Assembly (NCBI GenBank): GCA_027005175.1
Contig: JALTMC010000076.1
Coordinates: forward strand, 1 to 8,001
DNA length: 8,001 nucleotides
Direction of reading: 5' to 3'
Origin: Myxococcales bacterium
Lineage (GTDB): Bacteria; Myxococcota_C; UBA6777
Position numbers and translations under genes: made by a program. Below, in pieces: positions 1 to 6,616 of the stretch; position 1 is the first letter of the stretch, and every line of letters starts with the position of its first letter. The notes beneath the pieces were generated by a model that searched no databases, was not told the DNA's origin, and worked only from the letters and a program-made list of their open reading frames with translations.

Positions 1-2831
1 GTCCATGCAAAGACCAACAAATTCGACAGTGCTATACAGGCCCTGCCCACCCATTGGGTGTGGGCAATTGTGCTGCCGGTGTGCAAACGTGTGTCGCAGG
101 AAAGTGGTCGCAGGTCTGCAACCAAGTCACAGTCCCCCAACCCGAAAGATGCAACAACGATGACGATGACTGCGATGGCAAAGTTGATGAGGAAGTGCAG
201 CCCCAGGTCTGCCAAAATGCTTGCGGTGTTGGTAAACAACTCTGCCGCAACGGCACCTGGGGTCCATGCAGCATTCCCCCTCCCATAAAAGAAAAGTGTG
301 GCAATCAAAAAGACGATGACTGCGACGGGATCGTCGACGAAGGGTGTCCTTGCCAAGGTAGCCAAAAACGAGCTTGCTATACAGGATTTCCAGCGACTCG
401 AATGATAGGAGCTTGCAAGGACGGTGTGCAAGTCTGTTTCGTTGGCAAATGGCGTGCTGGGTGTGCAGAGGAAGTCAAGCCAACTCGCGAGATCTGCAAC
501 GGAAAAGACGACAATTGCAATGGCACCGTTGATGACAACATCCCTGTGCGCTCTTGTACCACACCATGCCAATCACGAGGCACACAAGCTTGCAAAGCAG
601 GCAAGTGGACAAACTGCCGTCCCCCCAGTAGCTCCAAAGAAGTATGCAATGGAAAGGACGATAATTGCGATGGAAACGTCGATGAAGGTTGCAAATGTCA
701 AGATGGCAAGGTCCGGGTCTGCGGACACAATGAAGGAGAATGCAAAGCCGGAACCCAGACCTGCACCAACGGCAAGTGGTCTTCCCAATGCGTCGGTCAA
801 GTAAAAGCAGCGGTCGAGATCTGCAACGGAAAAGACGATAACTGCAATGGAACCATCGACGATGGTATCCCACCCCGAACATGCAGCACGATCTGCGGCC
901 AGGGCCAGGAGACCTGCAAACAAGGGGTCTGGGTCGGTTGTACTGCGACGCCTCCTGAGACCGAGATATGCAACAAAAAAGATGACGATTGTGACGGCTC
1001 CATCGATGAAAATGTCACTCGTCCTTGTCGTACAAGCTGTGGTGGTGGTATCGAAACATGCAACCAAGGGAAGTGGGAAGGATGCACCGCACCCGGCTCA
1101 CAACAAGAGGTCTGCAACAACAAAGATGACGACTGCAACGGCAAGATCGACGATGGTTTGGGAACCATATCCTGCGGAGTGGGAGGTTGCTCCAACACAG
1201 TTCCCGCATGTGACAGGGGCAAGCCTCTCCCATGCAAGCCTCTCCCAGCAGCTTCACAAGAGTACTGTGGCAATGGCATTGACGACGATTGTAACGGCAA
1301 ATCCGACGAAAGCTGTGCCCGTTGTCTGCCCAACCGGATTGTTCAACTCCTCTCACCAAGCCTGTTGCCCCAAGCCCAACGTGACGCCATCACAGACCTT
1401 GCTTTCTCACCCAACGGTAAATACGTAGCGACCGCATCCATCGACAAAACTGTAAAATTATGGGAGTGGCCGTCGCTCCAACTACTCCGAACGTCAGCCG
1501 TTCACAAACAAGCCGTCACTGCGGTGGTTTTTTCACCCAACAGTCAGCTCCTTGCCACCGCGTCCATCGATAAAACGGTTGTGATCTCCAATACAACAAC
1601 AGGACAAACACTGTACACCCTACGAACCCACAACAATGGTGTACGTGATATCGATTTTTCGCCCGATGGTAGATTACTTGCGACAGCCTCTCTCGACAAA
1701 ACAGCCAGAGTCTGGCTATTTCGAGGAGGTAAGTTCCCGACCCCGCTCCCAACCCAGACCGCAGGAGTCCTCGGAGTAGCCTTTGCACCCAACGGTAAGA
1801 TGCTTGCGACAGCATCGGGTCTGGTAGCCACCTTGTGGTCTCTCCCACAGGGAAAGTCACTGCATGTACTGGCGGGGCACAAAGCAGGCGTCACCTCTGT
1901 TGCCTTCTCACCCAACAGCAAGCTTCTCGCCACATCCTCCTCGGACGATACAGTCAAACTATGGAATACAGCGACAGGTGTGCTTCTTCGAACCCTCAAA
2001 GGCCATCAATCCACAGTCAATCGGGTTGTCTTCTCTCCCGATGGAATGATTCTTTCCTCCGTCTCAAACGACAAAAATATTCGCTTATGGGACGTCAGCA
2101 CAGGGAGACCGTTGGGCACGATGTTTGGACACTCAGACTGGGTCCAGGCCATCGCCTTTTCTCCCGACGGAAAAGCTCTGGCATCCGGCTCCGACGACCA
2201 ATCCATCCGGTTCTGGGGATGCCCCGTAAAAAAATGCACAAACACCTCGCTGTTGTTGTGCAATGGTGTCTGCGTCAACACCCAAAACAACTTGTTGCAT
2301 TGTGGAGGATGCAACCAAGCCTGTCAGAGCAGAGGACAACGTTGTATCGCAGGACAGTGTTCCTGCCCCACAGGACAAACCGCTTGCAGCGGTGTCTGCG
2401 TCGATACACAAAGTGACTGGCAACAATGTGGCTCCTGTAACAACCGCTGTCCTGATGGCAAACAAAAGTGTGTCAACGGTGTCTGTACAGCCGGATGTCC
2501 CGCGCCTTTGACGCTATGCAATGGAAGATGCTTTGATCTCCAGAGCAGCCTCATACACTGTGGCACATGTAGTAAGGTATGCAACGGACTATGTTGTACA
2601 GGCAAGTGTTATCCTGCCTCCAGCACACTTCATTGTGTCACCTGTAACAATCGCTGCCCTGTTGGTGCTTCCTGCAACCGCTTCTGCCAGTGTCCTCTGG
2701 GCTTGTATCCCTGCCCAAACAAATGCGTAGACCTGCGAACGGACCCCAACAACTGCGACATCTGCGGCAACAAATGCCCCAACCCACCTCAAGGTGGCCC
2801 TCCCACCTGTCAACAAGGTATTTGCCAGTGA
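1..2831 (+). CDS. Exported MopE-repeat / WD40 propeller / cysteine-rich mosaic protein, 5' partial
   Basis: The reading frame is open from the first complete codon (base 3) to TGA at 2829-2831 and already encodes family-like sequence (CYTGPAHPLGVGNC) before the TTG at base 54. The gene therefore starts upstream of the window, and the TTG is not its start. Counting from the codon at base 54 there are 925 residues. Residues 33-421 hold eight Asp/Cys motifs of the type CNGKDDNCNGTVDD (MopE putative metal-binding family), alternating with CxxGxQxCxxGxWxxC segments. Residues 443-721 form seven WD40 repeats (FSPDGxxLATxSxDxTVxLW), enough for a closed propeller. Residues 723-924 contain 39 cysteines in CxGxCVDTQSDxxxCGxC units. 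The pairable cysteines, a cysteine-free propeller and acidic EF-hand-like loops suggest an extracellular or surface protein that binds Ca2+ or another metal and other proteins. This is inferred, because the expected signal peptide lies outside the window. No enzymatic motif is seen. The exact role is unknown. Confidence 0.93.
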   Translation, partial: PCKDQQIRQCYTGPAHPLGVGNCAAGVQTCVAGKWSQVCNQVTVPQPERCNNDDDDCDGKVDEEVQPQVCQNACGVGKQLCRNGTWGPCSIPPPIKEKCGNQKDDDCDGIVDEGCPCQGSQKRACYTGFPATRMIGACKDGVQVCFVGKWRAGCAEEVKPTREICNGKDDNCNGTVDDNIPVRSCTTPCQSRGTQACKAGKWTNCRPPSSSKEVCNGKDDNCDGNVDEGCKCQDGKVRVCGHNEGECKAGTQTCTNGKWSSQCVGQVKAAVEICNGKDDNCNGTIDDGIPPRTCSTICGQGQETCKQGVWVGCTATPPETEICNKKDDDCDGSIDENVTRPCRTSCGGGIETCNQGKWEGCTAPGSQQEVCNNKDDDCNGKIDDGLGTISCGVGGCSNTVPACDRGKPLPCKPLPAASQEYCGNGIDDDCNGKSDESCARCLPNRIVQLLSPSLLPQAQRDAITDLAFSPNGKYVATASIDKTVKLWEWPSLQLLRTSAVHKQAVTAVVFSPNSQLLATASIDKTVVISNTTTGQTLYTLRTHNNGVRDIDFSPDGRLLATASLDKTARVWLFRGGKFPTPLPTQTAGVLGVAFAPNGKMLATASGLVATLWSLPQGKSLHVLAGHKAGVTSVAFSPNSKLLATSSSDDTVKLWNTATGVLLRTLKGHQSTVNRVVFSPDGMILSSVSNDKNIRLWDVSTGRPLGTMFGHSDWVQAIAFSPDGKALASGSDDQSIRFWGCPVKKCTNTSLLLCNGVCVNTQNNLLHCGGCNQACQSRGQRCIAGQCSCPTGQTACSGVCVDTQSDWQQCGSCNNRCPDGKQKCVNGVCTAGCPAPLTLCNGRCFDLQSSLIHCGTCSKVCNGLCCTGKCYPASSTLHCVTCNNRCPVGASCNRFCQCPLGLYPCPNKCVDLRTDPNNCDICGNKCPNPPQGGPPTCQQGICQ
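150..1316 (+). repeat. Eight coding MopE-type Asp/Cys metal-binding repeats
   Basis: The motif cysteines begin at about bases 150, 297, 495, 645, 822, 969, 1113 and 1266, a spacing of 144-198 bp. Each unit carries a DDxCDGxxDE-like acidic loop whose Asp positions resemble an EF-hand/dockerin calcium loop. This is the pattern of the Pfam MopE putative metal-binding motif. Most spacers hold a Gly/Trp/Cys segment (for example GKWSQVC). Units 3 and 5 share a 23-base identical stretch at the motif start (about 489 and 814), which points to internal duplication. Metal identity cannot be read from the sequence. Confidence 0.88.
1380..2216 (+). repeat. Seven coding WD40 repeats (one complete propeller)
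   Basis: Seven successive units of about 40 residues show the xVxxVxFSPDG..LATxSxDxTVxLW pattern. The terminal aromatic/Trp positions fall at residues 470, 554, 595, 637, 679 and 721, and the second blade ends in Ile-Ser instead of a Trp. Seven units is the usual number for closing a WD40 beta-propeller, a protein-interaction scaffold. The segment from about residue 425 to 722 has no cysteine, although both flanks are very rich in it. Confidence 0.92.
2220..2828 (+). repeat. C-terminal cysteine-rich modules (about five units)
   Basis: The units follow the pattern CNGVCVNTQNNLLHCGGCNQAC. Four good copies start near residues 736, 778, 822 and 887, with a degenerate copy near 848-868. There are 39 cysteines in about 202 residues, which implies dense disulfide bonding after export. 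Similar CxGxCVDxxxDxxxCGxCxxxC modules are common in myxobacterial extracellular proteins. The protein ends ...GICQ with no visible sorting or anchoring helix. Confidence 0.85.
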
Positions 2832-2876
2832 GAACGTTTCTGTCATGAGCCACGAGTTGGAAAAGTCATCCTTCCC

Positions 2877-3218
2877 TTAATAGCTATCGATTCCGGCTTG
2901 GCAGGAGGGGAAGGCTTCAAAGAAGTCGAGGAGGGCAAGCATATCGAGTACGCGGCGAATATTTTCGGGAACGGCAGAGAGCTTGAGGTCACCGTCGTTT
3001 TCGCGCAGTTCATTGGCACTTCCCACCAAAACACCGATACCAGCACTGCTCAGATACTTTAAACCACCGAGATCCACCACCATCTTGCGATGACCTGCTT
3101 CGATAAATTTCGTCACAGTCTGGTCAAAAAGATCCGATGTATCAGAATCCAAAGAACCAGAGAGCACCAAGTATGTGATATATCCCTGCTGTCCCCATTG
3201 AATATCCAGCTTATCCAT
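2877..3218 (-). CDS. STAS-domain anti-sigma factor antagonist (SpoIIAA/RsbV-like)
   Basis: This 113-residue protein is a single STAS domain. In partner switching such proteins bind an anti-sigma ATPase when unphosphorylated and release the sigma factor. The signature is YLSSAGIGVLVG (residues 55-66), which aligns with the SpoIIAA phosphorylation loop (MDSSGLGVILG). Ser58 is the predicted phospho-acceptor. The preceding Asp of SpoIIAA is replaced by Ser57. The C-terminal NIRRVLDMLALLDFFEAF matches the last STAS helix. The frame is open to a GTG at 3281 directly after the upstream stop. The ATG at 3218 is preferred because it has AAGGA 7 bases upstream and gives the normal length of the family. 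It lies 63 bp after the ATPase gene and is probably co-transcribed with it. Which sigma factor or other target it controls cannot be told. Confidence 0.9.
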   Translation of the reverse strand: MDKLDIQWGQQGYITYLVLSGSLDSDTSDLFDQTVTKFIEAGHRKMVVDLGGLKYLSSAGIGVLVGSANELRENDGDLKLSAVPENIRRVLDMLALLDFFEAFPSCQAGIDSY

Positions 3219-3225
3219 CTCTATT

Positions 3226-3230
3226 TCCTT
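3226..3230 (-). promoter_or_regulatory. Ribosome binding site deciding the STAS gene start
   Basis: On the minus strand AAGGA lies 7 bases before the ATG at 3216-3218. It supports the shorter 113-residue product over the 134-residue GTG form that would start at 3281. Confidence 0.75.
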
Positions 3231-3281
3231 TTTTCGTTCTGTATCTATGACCAACGTGGAACGTTCGGGATCGTAGAACAC

Positions 3282-3824
3282 CTAGCATGTTTTCCTCATC
3301 ACAAGTCGATTGATCTCCCCACCGGGATGATACTCCAGTTCATCCATTATTCGAGCGATCAGGTATAAACCGAGGCCACCACGATGCTGGAGAGGAGGTC
3401 GTCCTTCTTTGGAGATCTCTGCCCATTTTGCAGGGAGTTCAGGATTGTTGCCGCCAACCCCCCGGTCACAGAGTTCAAAAACAACCTGATCTCCATCGCG
3501 ATACAGTGAAAATCCAAACCACTTGGCTCCCTCGGATTGGTAGGAATGGCGCACAATGTTAGAGGCTGCCTCTTCAAAAACCAACTTCATATCACTGGCT
3601 GCCTGCTCTTCCACAGAAAGAAACTCCATCGCGATCCAAGATACGACATTGCGAAGAAACTGCATATTCTTTAACTCAGCCACTGCCTCAAAGCGATAGT
3701 GGCCGTCGGAGAAATCATGGCGAAGTTGCTCCAAAAACGACTTCGATAACTCGTGGGTATCGATCTGTTGCACCAGAAATGCACCAAATCTCTCTTCACG
3801 CTCTGCCGCAGGATTACCAGACAT
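3282..3824 (-). CDS. RsbW/SpoIIAB-like ATP-binding anti-sigma regulator (HATPase)
   Basis: This 180-residue protein carries a GHKL-type HATPase domain of the RsbW/SpoIIAB class, serine kinases that bind sigma factors or STAS proteins. The N box is VFEEAASNIVRHSY, with Glu85 as probable catalytic base and Asn89 as Mg ligand. The G1 box is CDRGVG (Asp120, Gly122, Gly124), and the G2 box is RGGLGLYLIARIMDELEY (148-165). All ATP-binding elements look intact. Roughly 45 N-terminal residues before the domain match nothing I recognise. The start is ATG at 3824 with AAGGAA 6 bases upstream. The next gene encodes its probable STAS partner, so the two should form a kinase/antagonist couple. No sigma factor or PP2C phosphatase is present in the window. 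It could instead phosphorylate a non-sigma STAS target. Confidence 0.9.
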   Translation of the reverse strand: MSGNPAAEREERFGAFLVQQIDTHELSKSFLEQLRHDFSDGHYRFEAVAELKNMQFLRNVVSWIAMEFLSVEEQAASDMKLVFEEAASNIVRHSYQSEGAKWFGFSLYRDGDQVVFELCDRGVGGNNPELPAKWAEISKEGRPPLQHRGGLGLYLIARIMDELEYHPGGEINRLVMRKTC

Positions 3825-3846
3825 GGACTGTTCCTTCTCGTTTTGG

Positions 3847-4353
3847 CTATTTTATCTTCTTCGAGGAGATGACTTCTGCATCAAATATATTTTCATCATC
3901 ATCATATCGACCCGTGTCAGAGACTTCTGCTTCATAGACGGCACCATAGGAATGACCACCCGGTGGAGGATATTGCACCACCACTGCATTCCTCGCAATC
4001 CAACTCTCAATGCGACTCTGAAACAAAGCCAACATCCCACTGCGAAAGGCAGGGATAAGGAGACAAAATCCAAAGAGATCAGTAAGCAGACCAGGAGTGA
4101 CCAACAAAGCACCTGCCAACAAGATACACACACCATGAAGAATCTCACGTGCAGGCATCTCCCCTCGTTGCAGCGCAACAGAGATATCACGCAACACCTT
4201 AAAGCCTTGCTGACGGGTGAGATATGCCCCCAGAAATCCTGTAAAGAGGATCAACAGAAAGGTCGGACCCCACTTGATCAAGCGTGCCACTTGAGCCAAG
4301 AGCACCAACTCTACCCAGGTGACAGTGATGAATAACAAACCCAAGCGAAACAT
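3847..4353 (-). CDS. fxsA: FxsA family inner-membrane protein
   Basis: This 168-residue membrane protein matches FxsA, known in E. coli for relieving F-plasmid exclusion of phage T7 when overproduced. Its native role is poorly understood. Hydrophobic segments lie at about residues 4-22, 29-46, 74-90 and 90-103. The family signature features are GAYLTRQQG (42-50), ALQRGEMPAREILHG (60-74) and the LLVTPGLLTDLFGFCLLIP stretch (83-101). A hydrophilic acidic tail of about 45 residues follows (YDDDENIFDAE). The start is ATG at 4353 with GAGG 9 bases upstream. It lies 27 bp after the peptidase gene and 22 bp before the ATPase gene, and is probably in one operon with both. Confidence 0.92.
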   Translation of the reverse strand: MFRLGLLFITVTWVELVLLAQVARLIKWGPTFLLILFTGFLGAYLTRQQGFKVLRDISVALQRGEMPAREILHGVCILLAGALLVTPGLLTDLFGFCLLIPAFRSGMLALFQSRIESWIARNAVVVQYPPPGGHSYGAVYEAEVSDTGRYDDDENIFDAEVISSKKIK

Positions 4354-4380
4354 AACACAAAGCCTCGTATATAACGAAAG

Positions 4381-6444
4381 TTACCTCGACCGAGGGGCCG
4401 GTCGAGCAGGTACTGGAACCACACGGCGTACCACAGGCTTCTTCGCAACAACTTTCGCTGCCTTCGCTGCCTTCACAGGTTTCGCAACTGCCGCTTTCTT
4501 GGCAACTACCTTCGCTGCCTTCCCAGGTTTCGCAACTGCTGTCGTTTTCTTTCCGACTGTTTTCGTGGGCTCCGCTGCTGTCTTTTTTGTTATTTTTTTC
4601 GTGGGGGATCCCAGTCCAGCCGGAGGGGTGAGTTGATAGAACTTCTTCTGTGCGATACGAATCCGCTGCAATTCTACCGTTTTCAGCAACAAGCTTGGTG
4701 CGATAGCAGAGACGGGGACCCACCCAGATTCGGCACCACAATACCCGTTGAAGACTCCATAATCACTGCCGGTAGCCATGATATTATTGACGACTGTCAG
4801 GGGAGTTCCGATGATTTCGAGTCCCTTTACAAACGTTTCTTTCCCTGTTTTGACATCGATACGAATCACCACTTTGGGTCGATTTTTGAAGGACTGGATC
4901 GCATAGGTTCCGGTATGAGTGTATCCACCGGAAGCGCGGTTAATAATAAAGGCATAGGGTTTGCCTTGACGTTTGGCTTCCGCGATGAGCATCTTACGCA
5001 AGGTCTTCATCGGAAACTCGCGTTTACTTACAACTCTGAGCGTTCCCATGCGGCTGACAGGAGTGCGGCCAAAAAAGGCTCGCCCATGACCACTAGAGTG
5101 CTTGATTTTATCGACGGGTTTACGCGACATCAAGAAGCCGCGCAAGATACCATCTTTAATCAAGGTGACACGCCGACTCAAAACACCTTGGTCGTCTACA
5201 AGATAGTGCCCGTTTAATGGAGTATCTCCCCACTGCTCAAGGGTCGGATCGTCCAGCAAAGAGAGAAACCGAGGAATCACTTTCTTGCCGAGTTTACGAC
5301 GAAACGTGCGGCCATCACTCTCTTTTACAAATCGCTGGGCCTCCAGACGGTGCCCCAGAGCCTCGTGAAACAAAACGCCGGCAACATCCGGCAGCAAGAT
5401 GGCAGGAGCTTCCACAGGATCACCTTCCGGAGCATTCCCCTGATTCACCAGTTCTTTCATCGTTTGTTTTACCAACTGTACAAGTTGTTTCTCGTTGGGT
5501 AACTTCGACTCTGTATCGTAATAAGCCAGTCGATAGTTGGACAGAAGCTCATTCTTCTTTGGAGAGAGATAAGCGATCTGGATGGAGTATCGGTACAGTG
5601 TTTTGTGTCGAATGATGCGAGTTCCGTTGCTGTCCACCATAATACGGATATCCTGAGAAGCAGAGATCGTAATTCCCGACCGAACCACACGCAGATTTTT
5701 CAAAGAGAACCTGGACACCCGACGAGCGATGTCAGACCACTTCTTTTTGTTGAATGTCAAGGTGGGGGGAAATTGCTCTAAAAAGACAGCGTCCTCTTTG
5801 CTGAAGTCACCGCTTTTGTCTTTGACCTCAACTTTGAGACTACGAACATACCGCTTGCGATGATAGCGAGCCATCGAGCGTTTGAACTTGGAGTCTGTCA
5901 TCTTCCAGAGGAGCTTCCGAAGCATTGGCAATGTCGGCTTTGAGGTCAAATTTCCGCGCACAGTCAAAAAGTTTTTAAAGGCTTTCCAGTCATACCCTTC
6001 TTGCCCGGTGCTGTCGAGTTTATGACTCCCCACACGAAGCGACACAAACAGCTTATGCCGTGGATTTTTACGCTGGTCCGAGGTACGTAAGATGACACCA
6101 TCCCGAGCAGCAACCATCACATTTCGTGCTCTCTGCATTGCAAACATCGCATAATACACACGAGGTGGCTTGCGCTTTTGAAACATGGCCCAATAACGGT
6201 TCAGTTCTTTCGCCAGGCGATCACGCCACAAACGTAAGGAAGCTTTCTCCTTGTCATAGGCAGACAGCTTCTTCTTGCCCTTTGCCTTGGCCTTTTGAGT
6301 AGGCTTGGGGCGAGCCTTGACAGCTGCCGTCACCGTTCGTGCTTTTGCAGGAGAGGGAGCCGCTTGCGCTACTCCCTCAGAAGAACCAACAACCAGCAAA
6401 CCACAGCATCCAAGCATCCACACAACATTTGAGCGAAGTAGCAT
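4381..6444 (-). CDS. Secreted TldD/PmbA-type zinc metallopeptidase with Lys/Ala-rich tail
   Basis: This 687-residue protein belongs to the TldD/PmbA (U62) peptidase family. The zinc site is visible: HEALGH (His360, Glu361, His365) in VLFHEALGHRLEAQR, with Cys569 in NGYCGAESGWVPVSAIAPSL as the family's third ligand. The N terminus MLLRS, a hydrophobic run NVVWMLGCCGLLVVG and VAQA-APSPA form a signal peptide cut near residue 28. The protein is therefore predicted to be exported, unlike E. coli TldD. Lys/Ala/Pro-rich linkers flank the enzyme: about residues 30-65 and the 73-residue tail 615-687 (KAAKVVAKK-like repeats, about 18 Lys). The start is taken at 6444 because AAGGAG sits 7 bases upstream of it. 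ATGs at 6450 and 6480 are in frame, but the first is only 1 base from that SD. No TldE/PmbA partner gene is nearby. Substrate unknown. Confidence 0.9.
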   Translation of the reverse strand: MLLRSNVVWMLGCCGLLVVGSSEGVAQAAPSPAKARTVTAAVKARPKPTQKAKAKGKKKLSAYDKEKASLRLWRDRLAKELNRYWAMFQKRKPPRVYYAMFAMQRARNVMVAARDGVILRTSDQRKNPRHKLFVSLRVGSHKLDSTGQEGYDWKAFKNFLTVRGNLTSKPTLPMLRKLLWKMTDSKFKRSMARYHRKRYVRSLKVEVKDKSGDFSKEDAVFLEQFPPTLTFNKKKWSDIARRVSRFSLKNLRVVRSGITISASQDIRIMVDSNGTRIIRHKTLYRYSIQIAYLSPKKNELLSNYRLAYYDTESKLPNEKQLVQLVKQTMKELVNQGNAPEGDPVEAPAILLPDVAGVLFHEALGHRLEAQRFVKESDGRTFRRKLGKKVIPRFLSLLDDPTLEQWGDTPLNGHYLVDDQGVLSRRVTLIKDGILRGFLMSRKPVDKIKHSSGHGRAFFGRTPVSRMGTLRVVSKREFPMKTLRKMLIAEAKRQGKPYAFIINRASGGYTHTGTYAIQSFKNRPKVVIRIDVKTGKETFVKGLEIIGTPLTVVNNIMATGSDYGVFNGYCGAESGWVPVSAIAPSLLLKTVELQRIRIAQKKFYQLTPPAGLGSPTKKITKKTAAEPTKTVGKKTTAVAKPGKAAKVVAKKAAVAKPVKAAKAAKVVAKKPVVRRVVPVPARPAPRSR
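4461..4539 (-). repeat. Direct repeat encoding the Lys/Ala/Pro tail
   Basis: Two 31-base copies (4461-4491 and 4509-4539) are offset by 48 bp, in frame, with a single mismatch at 4475/4523. The mismatch changes Val to Gly. Each copy encodes AVAKPxKAAK. A shorter related copy of the KAAKVVAKK coding sequence adjoins them. The repeat looks like recent in-frame duplication that lengthens the basic tail by 16-residue steps. Confidence 0.85.
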
Positions 6445-6447
6445 CCG

Positions 6448-6513
6448 CATTCTCCTTTTCGCGGCATCGATATATAGCATCTAACATCCTTTTTGTGGCA
6501 TCGACATAGTGCA
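6448..6513 (-). repeat. Imperfect direct repeat of the TldD-gene translation start region
   Basis: On the minus strand, about 29 bases at 6513-6485 resemble about 32 bases at 6479-6448. Both begin with TGC, share TCGATGCC in the middle, and end in AAAAGGA followed by ATG. The promoter-proximal copy therefore carries a vestigial SD-ATG. It could be a duplicated ribosome-loading site or a binding-site repeat. The similarity is seen directly. Function is not known. Confidence 0.5.
6452..6457 (-). promoter_or_regulatory. Ribosome binding site of the TldD-like gene
   Basis: On the minus strand AAGGAG precedes two in-frame ATGs two codons apart. Spacing is 7 bases to 6444 and only 1 base to 6450, which selects 6444. 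That choice also gives a standard signal peptide. Confidence 0.75.
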
Positions 6514-6526
6514 AGTGATTGAACCA

Positions 6527-6542
6527 CCCATTGAGAAATGGG
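6527..6542. other. Short perfect hairpin in the gap before the TldD-like gene
   Basis: CCCATT and AATGGG pair perfectly around a 4-base loop (GAGA on +, TCTC on -). No T-run follows on the minus strand, so it does not look like an intrinsic terminator. It could be an operator half-site pair or a chance palindrome. Confidence 0.3.
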
Positions 6543-6616
6543 AAGTATCATCTAAAGAGTCAAGAGATGGAGCACTCTTTGTAGGCCAAAGAACTCTCCT
6601 CTGCAAGCCCCAATCC

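Noticed and set aside
54-56. TTG as the start codon of the first gene
   Set aside because: The in-frame codons before it continue to the window edge and encode the same Cys-containing repeat style, so the true start lies upstream.
150-1316. Regularly spaced near-identical short repeats resembling a CRISPR-like array
   Set aside because: The repeats are in frame, encode the CN(G/N)KDDxCxG motif, differ at codon third positions, and the spacing is irregular. They are protein repeats.
797-1333. Antisense open frames of 100-180 codons across the MopE and WD40 region (also 1544-1999 and 573-1067 on -, and 847-1428 and 1835-2416 on +)
   Set aside because: They overlap a clearly coding frame, have low-complexity Ser/Gln/Leu or Arg-rich products and no convincing start sites. 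They arise from repetitive codon use.
2832-2876. Bidirectional terminator between the convergent genes
   Set aside because: The 45-bp gap has only a 4-bp GGAA/TTCC pairing and no T-runs. Nothing convincing is visible on either strand.
4199-4741. Minus-strand 180-codon frame rich in Cys/Ser/Glu/Gly across the end of the peptidase gene
   Set aside because: It is an out-of-frame reading of the Lys/Ala repeat-coding DNA. The peptidase frame keeps its zinc-site Cys and the family C-terminal motif through this region, and fxsA is intact.
6535-6563. Sigma-70-like promoter for the peptidase operon (TTGACT at 6563-6558 on -)
   Set aside because: The -35 is good, but 16-18 bases downstream there is only CATTTC or similar, a poor -10. 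An alternative TTGCAC/AAGGAT pair nearer the gene is equally weak.
6554-6580. AAAGAGT...ACTCTTT inverted repeat as an intrinsic terminator for the Omp85 gene
   Set aside because: The 7-bp stem is AT-rich with a 13-base loop, and no T-run follows on the minus strand.
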